A stretch of 29,383 nucleotides of DNA from Candidatus Apopatosoma intestinale. GTDB lineage: Bacteria > Bacillota > Clostridia > Oscillospirales > CAG-272. Shown here piece by piece: positions 1-6,934 of this stretch; position 1 is the stretch's first letter; every line of letters starts with the position of its first letter. The stretch is taken from assembly GCA_003524145.1 (NCBI GenBank), contig DODZ01000016.1, positions 1 to 29,383 of the forward strand, given 5' to 3'. The translations under genes and the position numbers were made by a program. Under the pieces are notes generated by a model. The model was not told where the DNA came from, did not search any database, and saw only the letters and a program-made list of their open reading frames with translations.

Positions 1-5
1 TTTTC

Positions 6-75
6 AGAGGGCTTTCAGCCCTGCCAGCACCATGCCCTTATAGGGCTGAGCAAACCACCGGCTTTGCCGGTGGTT
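6..75. repeat. Cluster of three palindromes (REP-like or terminator-like)
   Basis: Three hairpins lie head to tail: AGGGCT-ttc-AGCCCT at 8-22, GCCC-TTATA-GGGC at 34-46, and AACCACCGGC-ttt-GCCGGTGGTT at 53-75, the last a perfect 10-bp stem. The last begins only a few bases beyond the stop codon of the minus-strand glucosidase gene, so it could end that transcript, but on the minus strand it is followed by TTGCTCAG rather than a T-run. Three different GC-rich palindromes in 70 bp look more like a dispersed intergenic palindromic unit than a plain terminator. That is inference; copy number in the genome cannot be seen here. Confidence 0.55.
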
Positions 76-79
76 ATGA

Positions 80-1615
80 CTATACTTTTGCAAATACAGC
101 CGACTGTGCGGGGATTCTGATTTTTTTGCCGTCTGCTTCCGCTTTGCCGCCGAATGAGTAGAGCACCTCTTTTGCGATAAGCCCGCATTCAAATTCGGCG
201 GGTCTTGCCGAGGGATTTATCACTGCGAGTATCTTTTCGCCGTCCGCTTCTCTCGTATATGCGAGCGGATAGGCGTTCTTTTCCGCATAGATAAAATCTA
301 TCTTTCCTCTGCTTTCGAGCGCGGGGTGCGCCTTGCGCAGAGAAATGAGTTTCTTAACCTCGTGATACAGCGAATTTTCGTCTGACATGCTTTTTTCAAC
401 AGTCGGGCGGTTCGGGTCCGGGTCGAGCGGGATATAGAGCTTATCGGGCGCGGAATTTCCGAAGCCTGCATTTACGCCGCTGTCCCACTGCATAGGCGAG
501 CGCGAGCCTGTCCTGCCGTAGCCGCCCTCGACAGAGGTCAACCCTTTGACATAGCGCATGCCTATCTCATCGCCGTAATAGATAAAAGGTGCACCCGGCA
601 TGGAAAGAAGAAAGGCAAAAGCCAGCTTCATTTCCGTTTCGTCGAGAGTCAGCGCCATGCGGCTCATATCGTGGTTTCCCGAGGGAATGCAGATAAGCCC
701 CTTGCCGTCGGTCTTGGCGTAGCTTTCCTTATATTTATTTACAAATTCCGAGATATCGCCTACGGCTTTTGCGGAGAAATACGGCTTGTCTGTACGAAAA
801 AGCTCGGGATAATGTGATGGTCCGAAATGAAGCAGAAAATCCATATGAAAGCCGCCGAGGAGTGATTTGTCGGGCTCGCCCCATTCGGAAACGAGCACTG
901 CCTCAGGATATTCGGCATCGAGAAAAGAGCGGACATTCTGCCAGAGGGAGATATTGCCCTTGCCGTCCTCGTCGTTTTTGACGAGCGAACCTGCCATATC
1001 GACGCGGAATCCGTCGCAACCCATGTCGAGCCAGAAGCGCATGATATCCTTCATTGCCTCCAGCGTCGCTCTCGGTCCATCCGCGTCCATCGGCTGCTGC
1101 CATGGGCGCTCGGGCTTATAAAAACCGTAATTGAGCGCGGGCTGATGCGAGAAGAAATTTACGGCACATACGCCGTTTCGCGGGGAAAAACCGAGAATGC
1201 AGCTCATGCCGGGCTTTTCCCATATGCTGCCGGTCCATACATAGCGGTCGGTATATTCGTTCTTTTCCGCTTTCATTGACTCCATAAACCATTTGTGCTT
1301 TACGGAGGTGTGCCCCGGGACAAGATCGAGCAGGATTTTCATGCCGCGGCTGTGTACCTCGCGGAAGAGCCTTGCAAGGTCATCGTTTGTTCCGTAGCGC
1401 GGCGCGACGGTATAATAGTCGGAAACATCATAGCCTGCGTCTCCGAAGGGCGACTCAAAGAGCGGATTCAGCCATATCGCGTCGCATCCGAGGTCTTTTA
1501 CATAATCGAGTTTCTCGATGATTCCGTTTATATCTCCCATGCCGTCTGCATTTGAATCGCGGAACGACTGCGGATATATTTCGTAAAAGACGGCAGTGTC
1601 AAGCCAATGTGCCAT
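80..1615 (-). CDS. GH13 alpha-amylase-family glucosidase, cytoplasmic
   Basis: A 511-residue glycoside hydrolase of family 13, likely an oligo-1,6-glucosidase/alpha-glucosidase type that cleaves short alpha-glucosides inside the cell. The conserved GH13 regions are in order: region I DLVPGH (Asp97 to His102), region II GFRVDMA with nucleophile Asp206, region III VSEWGEP with acid/base Glu244, and region IV GNHDMS with Asp316. The N-terminus (AVFYEIYPQSFRDS) and the YYGDEIGM motif also fit. There is no signal peptide, and length is usual for the family. The start is the ATG preceded by AAGGAG; a longer in-frame reading would overlap the upstream gene. It is the last gene of a three-gene operon, 22 bp after the GpsA-like gene. 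Exact substrate is not decidable; trehalose- or sucrose-active relatives share these motifs. Confidence 0.93.
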   Translation of the reverse strand: MAHWLDTAVFYEIYPQSFRDSNADGMGDINGIIEKLDYVKDLGCDAIWLNPLFESPFGDAGYDVSDYYTVAPRYGTNDDLARLFREVHSRGMKILLDLVPGHTSVKHKWFMESMKAEKNEYTDRYVWTGSIWEKPGMSCILGFSPRNGVCAVNFFSHQPALNYGFYKPERPWQQPMDADGPRATLEAMKDIMRFWLDMGCDGFRVDMAGSLVKNDEDGKGNISLWQNVRSFLDAEYPEAVLVSEWGEPDKSLLGGFHMDFLLHFGPSHYPELFRTDKPYFSAKAVGDISEFVNKYKESYAKTDGKGLICIPSGNHDMSRMALTLDETEMKLAFAFLLSMPGAPFIYYGDEIGMRYVKGLTSVEGGYGRTGSRSPMQWDSGVNAGFGNSAPDKLYIPLDPDPNRPTVEKSMSDENSLYHEVKKLISLRKAHPALESRGKIDFIYAEKNAYPLAYTREADGEKILAVINPSARPAEFECGLIAKEVLYSFGGKAEADGKKIRIPAQSAVFAKV

Positions 1616-1637
1616 ATAAATCTCCTTTTTCAGAGGT

Positions 1638-2672
1638 TCAGAATTTTTCGGTTTCAAAAGCGTCCCACGGGATATTGACCGTCTTACCCTGCGAGATAAG
1701 CTCGTCTATATGCAGAAGGAGAGGGAACTGCTCCTTTGTCGCTTTGCCGGCGGCGATAAGCTCTTTGACAGCCTCTGACGTTCTGCCGGCGATTACGATG
1801 GATTCAAGTGTTACTCCGCGGAGAGTTTCCATGGCGTCGTCAAATGACATGCCTTCGCCGAGAAGAGTACCGATGCGGCGGGTTCTTCCGCCGAATACGG
1901 TGACATAAAGGTCACCTGCGCCGAGCGTGATATTTTCCGGTCCGCCCTCGCAGATATCGAGCAGGCGGATCATTTCCTTTACAGCCTGACCGAAGAGTGC
2001 CGCCTGGGAATTGTAATGCTCAAATTGTCTGCCCTCGCGCTTGTATGACATGCCGATGGCAAGCGAAACGCCGAGCGCATATGCATTTTTCAGTGCAACG
2101 GCGCACTCAACACCGCGGACATCGGTCGAGAGGCTTACATGATAGTAATCCGTCTCGAAGAGGGAACGAATCCAGCGGAGCTGCTCGATATTTTCGCCGC
2201 AGAATGTAACCTCAGTCGGGTCGTGGTCGGCAAGCTCATAGCTTGTGCAGGGACCGCCGACTGCATTGAAGGAAATCTTCTTGTCTGTCTTTGAGCGGTA
2301 TACCTCGGGATATGAGATAAGCTTGCCTGCGCCGAGATGAACCATGCCCTTTGTTATTGAGAGCACGGGAAGCTCCTCGGGAATAACAGGGATAATATTT
2401 TCGATAAACCAATCGAGACCGAAAGAAGAAACGCCGCCGATGAGCAGGTCTGCTCCTGCCAGCGCCTCCGCAAATTCCTCATACTGATAGTATGTGATGC
2501 CTGCCGGCATTTTTCTTTTCAGCGTGAGATGCTCTCCCGTCGCTCTCGCGTGGTCGATTATCTCGCGGTCGAGCGGAGTGCCGACGATTCTTATCGTGTT
2601 GCCGTTGTCGGCGGCGGGGAATGTTATGGCACTGCCCATCATGCCTGCGCCGATTACTGTGATTACTGCCAT
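1638..2672 (-). CDS. GpsA-like NAD(P)-dependent glycerol-3-phosphate dehydrogenase family protein
   Basis: A 344-residue Rossmann-fold dehydrogenase of the GpsA family, which normally reduces dihydroxyacetone phosphate to sn-glycerol 3-phosphate. Visible are the dinucleotide-binding GAGMMGSA (residues 8-15), the ITKGM segment with Lys109, GGPCTSYELA (an altered form of the usual GPSFA motif), catalytic-type Lys195 in ALKNAYALG, and GAGDLYVTVFGGRTRRIG, corresponding to the GDL...SRN region. The start is the ATG after GAAAGGA at 8-nt spacing; an in-frame TTG 18 bp upstream lacks a ribosome site. It sits between an RNHCP gene (27-bp gap) and a GH13 glucosidase (22-bp gap), an unusual place for the lipid-biosynthesis enzyme. 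The altered signature motifs suggest a divergent paralogue, possibly acting on another phosphorylated polyol. I therefore give no gene symbol. Confidence 0.85.
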   Translation of the reverse strand: MAVITVIGAGMMGSAITFPAADNGNTIRIVGTPLDREIIDHARATGEHLTLKRKMPAGITYYQYEEFAEALAGADLLIGGVSSFGLDWFIENIIPVIPEELPVLSITKGMVHLGAGKLISYPEVYRSKTDKKISFNAVGGPCTSYELADHDPTEVTFCGENIEQLRWIRSLFETDYYHVSLSTDVRGVECAVALKNAYALGVSLAIGMSYKREGRQFEHYNSQAALFGQAVKEMIRLLDICEGGPENITLGAGDLYVTVFGGRTRRIGTLLGEGMSFDDAMETLRGVTLESIVIAGRTSEAVKELIAAGKATKEQFPLLLHIDELISQGKTVNIPWDAFETEKF

Positions 2673-2699
2673 TTTTATTTTTCCTTTCAAATTTTAAAA

Positions 2700-3029
2700 T
2701 CAGATGTTTCCCGAGGTGAGCTTTATCAGCAGGTTCAGGTCATCCGGCTGAACCTTTGCCTCGTGTGCCGCGCGGTTTCGTTTTACCGCGCCGCATTTTT
2801 CGCATTTGTGAATGATGATATATCCCTTTTTCGGGTCGGGTTCCACCCTTATCGGGCGCATGATACCGCCGCATGGATTAGCTCTGTCTCCCGGGTTTAT
2901 ATCGACATGGAGCGAGCAGAGGCATCTCGGGCAATGATTGCGCGAACTGTAGCCGAGCGGCTGAACCTCAAGCCCGCAGTTTTTGCAGATGAACGAGTTG
3001 TCGTTTTTTGTAAAAAGCTTCTGCTCCGT
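2700..3029 (-). CDS. RNHCP domain protein, apparent ACG start
   Basis: A small zinc-ribbon-like protein of about 109 residues containing the signature RNHCPRCLCSLHVD and PGDR of the RNHCP domain family, whose function is not established. It has paired cysteines in FICKNCG, HCPRC and HKCEKCG, which suggests bound metal. Family members usually begin a few residues before the F-x-C-x-x-C pair. Here the codon at that place, 8 nt after a perfect GGAGG (3042-3038), is ACG (3029-3027). The in-frame GTG at 3038-3036 overlaps the ribosome site, and the next upstream ATG (3113) lies before a consensus promoter (3089-3061). So translation probably starts at ACG, unless it is a sequencing error or a start-codon mutation. 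First gene of the operon with the GpsA-like and GH13 genes. Confidence 0.82.
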   Translation of the reverse strand, partial: TEQKLFTKNDNSFICKNCGLEVQPLGYSSRNHCPRCLCSLHVDINPGDRANPCGGIMRPIRVEPDPKKGYIIIHKCEKCGAVKRNRAAHEAKVQPDDLNLLIKLTSGNI

Positions 3030-3060
3030 ATATCTCACCTCCGAATATTTTTCTCCATAT

Positions 3061-3089
3061 ATTATGCTACAAAAAAAGCCTTTTGTCAA
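3061..3089 (-). promoter_or_regulatory. Sigma-A promoter of the RNHCP operon
   Basis: On the minus strand, TTGACA (3089-3084), 17 bp, CATAAT (3066-3061). Transcription would start near 3054, giving a leader of about 25 nt with GGAGG before the RNHCP gene. The -35 lies 9 bp from the -35 of the divergent promoter driving the first isomerase gene, so the two may compete or share control. Confidence 0.8.
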
Positions 3090-3098
3090 GTATTCAGC

Positions 3099-3127
3099 TT
3101 GACTTTTCGACATGATTGTGCTAAACT
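3099..3127 (+). promoter_or_regulatory. Sigma-A promoter, first isomerase gene
   Basis: TTGACT (3099-3104), 17 bp, TAAACT (3122-3127), with an extended -10 TGC just before it. The stretch from TGTGCTA to GTGTAAA is almost identical to that at the promoter of the second isomerase gene (4162-4190). Confidence 0.75.
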
Positions 3128-3169
3128 TCAGGTGTAAAATACCTTTTACAAGCGGAGGCTTGAAAAATA

Positions 3170-4108
3170 ATGAAAATAAGCGTACAGACAGGTTATACCA
3201 TCGGCGTGCTCGGCATCGACGCCGCTTTTGATGCGTACCGTAGCGCAGGATTTGATTGCGTTGACCTCGGTATAGATGAAAATGTCACCATTTCATGGAG
3301 AGAAAAGCTGAACGGAGACGAAGACCCGTTTTTCGGTGACAGAAACAACTATATGTCATATGTTGCCGCCATCAAAGCTGCTAGCGAGCGCACCGGAGTG
3401 AAGATAGGACAGGCTCATGCACCTTTCCCGCTCGGCTCATACGGTAACGAACCAATGAACGCCCGCGGAATAGAATGGGGCAATATCTGCATTGAAATAT
3501 GCCATCTGCTCGGCTGTGACAAGCTTGTTATTCATCCGCTCCAGTCTATAAATATGCGTCAGGATCCGTCATCAAGCGTTGCTGAGTGGGAAATGAATAT
3601 TCTGCTGTACACGGCACTTATTCCTCAGCTCAGAAAATATAAAGTTACCTGCTGTCTCGAAAATCTCTGGAAGTTCGATTATGCGGCAAAGAAGATATAC
3701 AGCGGCGTATGCTCTGATATTGAAGAAGCCTGCAAATACATTGATTATCTCAACGGCGTCGCGGGAGAAAAGCTTTTCGGCTTCTGCCTCGATACGGGAC
3801 ATCTTACACTTGCTGCGCTTGATACAAAGCAGGCAATAGAGCGTCTCGGCGACAGACTTGCGGCTCTCCATATAAACGATAATCACGGAATCGAGGACAA
3901 TCATGTCAATCCTTATTCCGGCGTGACAATTTGGGACAGATTTATACGCGGCATAGCGGAGTCGAATTTCAACGGAAATCTGAATTTTGAGACATTTGGG
4001 CAGTATAAAGCCGTACCCGACGATTTCATTGCAACGGCACTCGGCTGGACAGCCGATGTAGGCAGATATTTTGATAAGAAGATAGCGGAGATAAGAGCCG
4101 CAAAATGA
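3170..4108 (+). CDS. Sugar phosphate isomerase/epimerase (TIM barrel), copy 1
   Basis: A 312-residue protein of the xylose isomerase-like TIM-barrel family (sugar phosphate isomerase/epimerase, AP endonuclease 2 superfamily). Likely metal ligands appear in the expected strands: Glu in CCLENLW, Asp and His in FCLDTGH, His in LHINDN, and Glu in FETFGQY; the HAPFPLG and IHPLQ segments also match the family. No signal peptide, so cytoplasmic. GGAGG precedes the ATG by about 11 nt. The substrate cannot be inferred; relatives act on inositol-derived keto sugars, hydroxypyruvate, tagatose and others. A close paralogue follows directly downstream, with its own promoter and terminator. Its neighbours (glucosidase operon, solute-binding proteins) suggest a place in carbohydrate breakdown. 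Confidence 0.9.
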   Translation: MKISVQTGYTIGVLGIDAAFDAYRSAGFDCVDLGIDENVTISWREKLNGDEDPFFGDRNNYMSYVAAIKAASERTGVKIGQAHAPFPLGSYGNEPMNARGIEWGNICIEICHLLGCDKLVIHPLQSINMRQDPSSSVAEWEMNILLYTALIPQLRKYKVTCCLENLWKFDYAAKKIYSGVCSDIEEACKYIDYLNGVAGEKLFGFCLDTGHLTLAALDTKQAIERLGDRLAALHINDNHGIEDNHVNPYSGVTIWDRFIRGIAESNFNGNLNFETFGQYKAVPDDFIATALGWTADVGRYFDKKIAEIRAAK

Positions 4109-4110
4109 TA

Positions 4111-4147
4111 AAAAAGCATTGCGGTATTCCTGCCGTAATGCTTTTTT
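4111..4147 (+). terminator. Intrinsic terminator after isomerase copy 1
   Basis: A stem of about 14 bp, AAAAAGCATTGCGG against CCGTAATGCTTTTTT with one G-U pair, loop TATTCCTG, ending in a T-run. It begins three bases after the stop codon of the first isomerase gene and separates it from the promoter of the second. Confidence 0.9.
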
Positions 4148-4161
4148 GTCTTCTGTTTGTC

Positions 4162-4190
4162 TTGACTTTCACATATGCTTGTGCTATACT
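4162..4190 (+). promoter_or_regulatory. Sigma-A promoter, second isomerase gene
   Basis: TTGACT (4162-4167), 17 bp, TATACT (4185-4190) with extended -10 TGC. The -10 region and the first transcribed bases (TGTGCTATACTTCAGGTGTA) match those of copy 1 at all but one position, so promoter and gene were duplicated together or share a regulator. Confidence 0.85.
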
Positions 4191-4232
4191 TCAGGTGTAA
4201 ATATATTTTTTCCAAACGGAGGAATGCTTACG

Positions 4233-5174
4233 ATGAAAATAGGTGTACAGACAGCTCATACGATAGACGCGCTCGGCATAGACGGCGCTTTTGACGCATA
4301 TCGTGCCGCGGGCTTTGATTGCGTCGACCTTAATCTCGACGACCGCCCCAAAATCTCTTGGAACGAGCTTCGCGAAGGTGTGGAGGATCCTTTCTTCGCG
4401 AGCGAAGAGGGATATATGCCTTTTGTCAATGCCGTGAATGCGGCAAGCAAACGCACGGGAGTGAAGATAGGGCAGGTTCATGCGCCTTTTCCGCTCGGCT
4501 TCCGCGGACTGGAAAAGGCAAACGAACGCGGTCTGCGCTGGGCTAAAACATCCATAGAAATATGCCGTCTTTTCGATTGTGACAAGATAGTCATTCACCC
4601 GCTTTTCGACGGAAGCCTGAGGCAGCACCCGACGACGAGAGATGAGGAATTTGAAATGAACATTCCTTTCTATTCCGCGCTCATCCCGCTTCTTCGCAAA
4701 TATCATATCATCTGCTGTCTTGAGAATATGTGGGCTCAGGACTGGCAGACAAAGAAGATATACAGCACGGTCTGCTCGGATATGAGCGATGCCTGCAAAT
4801 ATATCGACCGTCTCAATGAGATAGCCGGCGAGAAGCTTTTCGGCTTTTGCCTTGATATCGGGCATCTCGCGCTTTGCTCGCTTGATAATTACGATGCGAT
4901 AAGAGAGCTTGGCGACCGCCTTGTGACGCTTCATATCCATGATAATCAAGGCGGCATAGATGATAATCATGTTATCCCGTATATGGGAATCATCTATTGG
5001 GAGCGCTTTATTCGCGGGCTTGCCGATGCCGGATATAACGGAACGCTCAGCTTTGAGACGGCGGGGCAGTACAGAAAGGTGCCGACGGATCTGCTCCCCA
5101 CCATGCTGAACTGGACGGCTGACATAGGCAGATATTTCGATAAGAGAATAGCCGAAATAAGAAACGTCAAGTAA
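4233..5174 (+). CDS. Sugar phosphate isomerase/epimerase (TIM barrel), copy 2
   Basis: A 313-residue paralogue of the preceding gene, similar along its whole length (N-terminus MKIGVQTAHT against MKISVQTGYT). It keeps the same presumed metal-binding segments: CCLENMW, FCLDIGH, LHIHDN, FETAGQY. The substrate-contact regions differ more (EVWREGV-like loop after the first strands, FDGSLRQ instead of QSINMRQ), so the two copies may act on related but different sugars. The start is the ATG 10 nt after GGAGG; an earlier ATG at 4224 is only 1 nt from the ribosome site and lengthens the conserved N-terminus. Transcribed alone, from its own promoter to a strong terminator. Confidence 0.9.
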   Translation: MKIGVQTAHTIDALGIDGAFDAYRAAGFDCVDLNLDDRPKISWNELREGVEDPFFASEEGYMPFVNAVNAASKRTGVKIGQVHAPFPLGFRGLEKANERGLRWAKTSIEICRLFDCDKIVIHPLFDGSLRQHPTTRDEEFEMNIPFYSALIPLLRKYHIICCLENMWAQDWQTKKIYSTVCSDMSDACKYIDRLNEIAGEKLFGFCLDIGHLALCSLDNYDAIRELGDRLVTLHIHDNQGGIDDNHVIPYMGIIYWERFIRGLADAGYNGTLSFETAGQYRKVPTDLLPTMLNWTADIGRYFDKRIAEIRNVK

Positions 5175-5192
5175 TTTTGTTAAGGTAAATGC

Positions 5193-5222
5193 AAAAAACA
5201 GGAGCGTGCGCTCCTGTTTTTT
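5193..5222. terminator. Bidirectional terminator
   Basis: A hairpin of CAGGAGCG and CGCTCCTG flanked by A6 and T6, so it can end transcripts from both sides. It lies between the second isomerase gene (+) and the convergent solute-binding protein operon (-). Confidence 0.9.
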
Positions 5223-5231
5223 CATGTATTC

Positions 5232-6845
5232 TTATTTCATCTTTTTGTATGTGTCGCTCATAGCTTGGTCGAGAACATTCTGGCAGGTCTTGGAAGCGGA
5301 GGCGATAGCCTTGGAGAAGTTATTCTTTCCGCTTGTTACCATTTCGCCGATTCTGTTTATAACTCCGGTGCTTCCGTTCCAGATGCCGTAGTCACAGCGC
5401 GCTGATTTCAGAACGATATCGAGCATTTCGCCCGCGCCGTCATCACAGAGACACTGGGTCTTGATGCATTTGATGTATTCGGGGTAGAGAAGCATTTCGG
5501 AATGGTAGCCGAATACTTCAAGGAACTGTGCGGTAGCATTCAGATCCTTGATTGTTTTGGTAACCTGAAGTCCGTAGCCTCTGTTGCAAATGAATGTGCC
5601 GTATTCTTCCTGCTCCTCGCTGTACTTCGGGAAGGGAATAACGGAAATGCGCTTTTCGCTGAAATCTATGCCGTAGTTTATCAGCTCCTCATCGGAGTGC
5701 AGTCTTATCAGCCACTGAGTATTGAAGAGAGCCTGACCGTTTGCGACGGCTTTGACCGTATTTAGCTCGCCTATCTGACCGAAAGCGGGGCTTTTGAATA
5801 CCGATGCGGCTTTGTCTATGACGCTGCTCACATATGCAGCATCGGTGTTTTCTTTGGTCAGGGAGGAATATTGGTCATTTTCGTCTTTGATTACGGATTT
5901 GATTCCCGCACCGTAGATGAAGCCGAGCTGAGAGAGGACATTGGGGTTAGTGACAAAGCCGAAGATATCTCCGCCGTCAAATGTGAGCTGCGAGTCGCCG
6001 TTCACATCGACTTTAGCCGCTTCCATGAGCGTTATCATGGTTTCTATCGTCCACTTGCCGTCCTTTACTGTCTGATAGAGGTCGATATCGGTTTTGCCAG
6101 ATGCCTTTGCGCGCTCGTAAACATCCATATCGGCAAACATCGTGACTATCGAGTCATACATATTGAGATTGAACTTGCCCGAGATGGAATGAACGACTTT
6201 CGTGCCCTCGTATGTGAAGCTGAAAGCATCGATATAATCCTGATTCCACCAACTGTGGTTGAAATCGATATCGAGATTTGCGATGTTCATGCAGGATTCA
6301 CGAATGCCGTAAAAAAGCCGCAAGAGAAAATCGTAATTGCTTGTACCCAAAGCAATATCGTTGTCGATAAGGCTTCCGGGGCTGTCTGTCTTGGTGTCTC
6401 TTATCTTGCAGTTGTAGAGATTTTCGACGACGGAATTACGGTTGATTATCGCTTCCGTTATCAGGTCGTCACTGCCTGTAGCCTCTGCATAGATTTCATA
6501 GCAGTCCCAGCCGCCGCTCCAGCCCTTGGAAACGGCAAAGTTGAAGGTCTTGCCGCCGAAGTTTACATCCATGAAGTCGGGATGCTTTTCTTTGCCTGTA
6601 AGCTCCGTCGAGCCGCCGGGGACAGTGGTTCCCGCGGCGTCGCTTGTCGAAGCGGTCGTTTTGTCTGAATCAACTGTCTCGCCGTCGGTTTTCTCGGTGT
6701 CGCTTGTTCCTGCGGTGCTTTCCGTCGTTTGCGGATTTGTTCCGGTTGTCGTGTTTTCGGGTTCTTTTCCTCCCCCACATGCGGCAAGAAGCAGTACGAA
6801 TACCAGCATTGATGCCGCAAGGAAGAGAGACAGCGCTTTTTTCAT
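5232..6845 (-). CDS. Extracellular solute-binding lipoprotein, copy 1
   Basis: A 537-residue lipoprotein, predicted to be anchored outside the membrane and to capture a solute, probably a sugar or oligosaccharide, for an ABC importer. It has a lipoprotein signal (MKKALSLFLAASM, lipobox LLAAC, lipidated Cys23), a Ser/Thr/Glu-rich linker to about residue 82, then a family-1-type binding fold. Residues 280-293 (DVNGDSQLTFDGGD) resemble the EF-hand-like calcium loop known from some binding proteins of this type. AAAGGAAG lies 8 nt before the ATG. It is the last of three tandem paralogues; the body is closest to copy 3, while the linker differs from the other two. No permease or ATPase gene adjoins it, so the partner must be elsewhere, or the protein acts without one. 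Confidence 0.87.
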   Translation of the reverse strand: MKKALSLFLAASMLVFVLLLAACGGGKEPENTTTGTNPQTTESTAGTSDTEKTDGETVDSDKTTASTSDAAGTTVPGGSTELTGKEKHPDFMDVNFGGKTFNFAVSKGWSGGWDCYEIYAEATGSDDLITEAIINRNSVVENLYNCKIRDTKTDSPGSLIDNDIALGTSNYDFLLRLFYGIRESCMNIANLDIDFNHSWWNQDYIDAFSFTYEGTKVVHSISGKFNLNMYDSIVTMFADMDVYERAKASGKTDIDLYQTVKDGKWTIETMITLMEAAKVDVNGDSQLTFDGGDIFGFVTNPNVLSQLGFIYGAGIKSVIKDENDQYSSLTKENTDAAYVSSVIDKAASVFKSPAFGQIGELNTVKAVANGQALFNTQWLIRLHSDEELINYGIDFSEKRISVIPFPKYSEEQEEYGTFICNRGYGLQVTKTIKDLNATAQFLEVFGYHSEMLLYPEYIKCIKTQCLCDDGAGEMLDIVLKSARCDYGIWNGSTGVINRIGEMVTSGKNNFSKAIASASKTCQNVLDQAMSDTYKKMK

Positions 6846-6866
6846 AGTGGTTTCTTCCTTTCATAT

Positions 6867-6895
6867 TATATATTTAAATACTTTGAAAAAATCAA
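6867..6895 (-). promoter_or_regulatory. Possible internal promoter before solute-binding copy 1
   Basis: In the 89-bp gap before copy 1, minus-strand TTGATT (6895-6890), 17 bp, TATATA (6872-6867). A TATAAT overlaps it at 6870-6865, at 19-bp spacing. The -35 hexamer equals that of the main promoter before copy 3. No terminator is visible in the gap. Confidence 0.4.
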
Positions 6896-6934
6896 AATAT
6901 TTTCGGATATTTGTGGGGGTGTGAGTAGAAAAAA

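Noticed and set aside
3030..3113. Longer RNHCP protein from the ATG at 3113
   Set aside because: This would start upstream of a consensus promoter and add residues without family resemblance; no ribosome site precedes it.
4191..5225. 344-codon frame antisense to isomerase copy 2
   Set aside because: Runs through a bidirectional terminator and opposes a clear enzyme gene.
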